From: Oxyruncus cristatus | Lineage: Eukaryota; Chordata; Aves; Passeriformes; Cotingidae | NCBI GenBank assembly: GCA_013399855.1 | Contig: VXAY01004285.1 | Location: forward strand, 3,179 to 67,178 | DNA: 64,000 nt | Reading direction: 5' to 3' | Shown here: piece by piece, positions 61,701 to 64,000 of the stretch | Position numbering within the stretch: the stretch's first letter is position 1 | How the letters are laid out: every line of letters begins with the position of its first letter | Program-made: the position numbers and the translations under genes | The notes under the pieces: generated by a model | The model's input: the letters and a program-made list of their open reading frames with translations, nothing else | Database searches by the model: none | Told to the model about the DNA's origin: nothing

Positions 61701-64000
61701 TGGTAACTGCCTACAGAGGATTATTCACCGTATCTTCGCTTGAACACAAATCAAACCTTGCTGTAGGCAGAAATTGTCTGTGGAGCAGATCCTGTTAAAT
61801 GCAAGGGCTAAGACCAAATCACACATGCATTATAAGGATAATGTTTGGCTCTGGAATAATTTCCTAATTTAACATGGCTTCTGCTTTCTTCAGAGTGCCT
61901 CCCTAAGCCTTTCACTTCCTTCTGTTTTGTTGAAGTACCTTCTGCCTCCACCACTACTCAAAATTTTCTTCCCTCAAGCTATTTACACACTACAGACAAG
62001 GTTTTAGAATATGGCCTAGCAGATATTTGAAGTACAGAAGACAGTAAATTATTTTTTAAACTTTTTGGTCAGTTGATTTATTGACTGTGATGATTTTTGC
62101 CAGCGTTCATTCTTAGAGTACCATTCCATTTGAAATTGCACAGAGGATAAACAGGACTGGGACAGATATTTGACTTAGATTTCATCATTCTTAGAATTAG
62201 CTATCAGACACGATCAAAAACACAGCAATAATTTAGAGCAAATTTTCTCTGCCATAATTCTAATTTTTAAAATTATATTGGTTATACTCATGCAACTGAA
62301 GCTCCATGTGATTTTCCATGTTCCTGTGGGCATCATGGAATGAGATTTTATGGATATCTATATTTTGTCTGTAATAACATGTCTATTTTAATTTAGATCT
62401 TTGTTACATTTGAAGTTCTGTAAGAACAGACTCATTTGCTCAGCTTCTAGCTTTAGCAGAAAAACTATCTAGTACCCTGACCAAATTTGAGGTGTGAGAG
62501 CTTGAAATGATACCTGGGAAAACACAATTGTAACCTTTTTCAGGATCATCTTGGAGATGAATTGAAATTGAAGAGGTTCCAATGTAACAGTGGTATCAAA
62601 GGAAACCAATTCTGTCATAGCTATCATATAGTTCTTTGAGATACTGATTTTTATAAGCTATTTTTCCCAAGTTGGATAAATCTCATGTCTGGGAAAAACT
62701 ACAAATCTATTACATCACTTACCTCAAAGCATGATGAGAGTTGAGCAAGTCAGAGTCTGTATAAACATTCCCCCACACTTTTCTTATAAAAAAAATAAAA
62801 TAAATTCTAATTTGTCAGTCTTTTCAATTAAAGCTGTTTCAAGGAAAATCACTGCTGAGGCTGCTGAAGAGCTTCATCACCCTGTGTCCTTTTCTCCTTA
62901 TTGGATGCTAGCTGGAGTCAGGCAGACTGCCCAGAGCACCTCAGATACTACTGCATTCCTGACAGAAAATACCAAACCAGAGCACTTCCCCCTTCTATAC
63001 TGATACACGTTTGAAAGTCCAAATATTTTTCTTAGCTTTCCTTTCATCATTCACTGATACTTATTAATAATGATGTCAATTTAATTCTCTTTTCAAGTAG
63101 GCTTAAATAAAATGAAAAAATACTGAAGTCTCTTTCAAGTAATTTGTTTTATTAGAGATATTACACAATTTCTTTTTTGAGGGGGTTCTTTTTTTTATTT
63201 TTGTATACATTACTTTTGAGGCCATTGGAGTTTAAGAATGTCTTAGGGGATTTTGCTCCTTGTCATGTGTATAGTTGCACTATAAAAAAGGTAAACTGTT
63301 CCTTTTTAGATAAAAAATTAATTTCATTGATGTCACTGACAGCATATTAAGTCAAAGGAAAGTTTGTCACCATCTGTAGCAGAAGAAAAATTTCCACGCT
63401 GCCTGGAATGTAAGAAAGGATAAACACTAGCTGAAGTGCAGTTGAAAAAAAGATAGGCAAGATACACCTTCCAAAACAGATATTTGACCATGTTAGTCTG
63501 TGAATTCTCAATGATAACTCATTAAAGGATTGCAAAAATTAAATAAACCCCATCATCTAAATACAATTACTTCAAGCAAACATTTAAGATTCATTTAGCA
63601 ATGGTATTGGTAATGACTATGAGTGCTAATTCTTCACACTCTGGTGAGATGCAGGTTGGTCAAATTGGGAGTAACTCAGAAAGAACGCAATATTAACAAA
63701 AGACAGTACAATATAAGCAACTAAACATGTTTGTCCATGCTGTGGTCCTACACCAGTTTAATCATGTTTTTAAACACTACTACAGGCAAAATTAAGTATG
63801 CGCTTGTGTTGTGCAAGGATATGGTCTGAAAACTTTGAAGGAGTTCTGTGTTCTACTAAACCTCAAGTCATTTTGTTCCTTGTTTCAGAAGTGCATGATC
63901 ACATTCCAATGTATGCTCTTATGACCAATTTTGGTAAGACTGTAAATACAAGATCTAGCCACATGTCATTTTAGGGGTGCAAATTTTTCTATTCAACACT
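53576..64000. other. Long A+T-rich unique DNA to window end, no gene recognised
   Basis: More than 10 kb without a supportable exon, RNA gene or dispersed repeat. It includes an (ATTT)n microsatellite at 58706-58765, T/A runs at 54570-54585, 54631-54658 and 55978-55992, and a purine-rich stretch at 61376-61450. A more G+C-balanced patch at 58310-58620 has short open frames in all three minus frames and no recognised homology. Confidence 0.5.
58706..58765. repeat. (ATTT)n microsatellite
   Basis: About fifteen uninterrupted ATTT units, preceded by T-rich sequence. The long pure array is likely polymorphic in length. No retroelement body is recognised next to it on either side. Confidence 0.92.

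Noticed and set aside
1..64000. CRISPR arrays, bacterial operons, tRNA or rRNA genes
   Set aside because: No regularly spaced repeats, no clover-leaf or rRNA segments seen, and the CR1 and LTR content shows vertebrate (avian) nuclear DNA.

Overview
The window looks like non-coding nuclear DNA from a bird. Its recognisable content is almost entirely retroelements: at least six fragments of CR1 (the dominant avian LINE), several ERV LTRs with avian-style architecture (TG...CA ends, 5-base target duplications), and one RTE-clade LINE fragment ending in a trinucleotide tail. No host protein-coding exon, tRNA, rRNA or CRISPR array could be supported. Base composition is A+T-rich between repeats, and the open frames there are short and show no family signature. 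The stretch is best read as intergenic desert or one very large intron. Two runs of N (18511-19201 and 30012-30300) are assembly gaps, and both fall inside LTRs.

Layout: 1254-1590 (-) internally deleted RTE-clade LINE with a (CAT)7 tail; 1600-10435 unique A+T-rich DNA; 10436-12092 (+) CR1 copy A, which keeps endonuclease and 3' end but has lost its reverse transcriptase; 12093-16944 unique; 16945-17262 (-) CR1 3' end; 18082-19419 (-) LTR with GCTAG target duplication and an N gap; 22480-25788 (+) CR1 copy B, nearly full length, with an ORF1 SGNH/GDSL esterase and an ORF2 endonuclease plus reverse transcriptase, all inactivated; 27854-28376 (+) probable LTR; 29681-30678 (-) second LTR family with GCAGG target duplication, an N gap and a CTCF-type motif; 35960-38070 (-) older CR1 copy C; about 47850-48293 (+) a second copy of the 30-kb LTR family carrying two CTCF-type motifs; 49540-50010 (-) doubtful LTR-like segment; 50395-50665 (-) CR1 fragment; 50882-51022 (+) possible hAT transposase C-terminal remnant; 52225-53575 (-) CR1 copy D; the rest is unique A+T-rich DNA with simple repeats.

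How it fits together: there is no gene system here. The sequence records successive insertions by independent mobile families. The two points most worth testing are (1) the RTE-clade LINE, a clade that in birds is patchy and, for AviRTE, linked to horizontal transfer; and (2) the LTR family at 30 kb and 48 kb. Its copies lie in opposite orientations and carry near-consensus CTCF motifs pointing toward each other, so retroelement insertion may have created a convergent chromatin-loop anchor pair about 18 kb apart. Every element looks defective: catalytic residues are substituted, frames are broken, or domains are missing.
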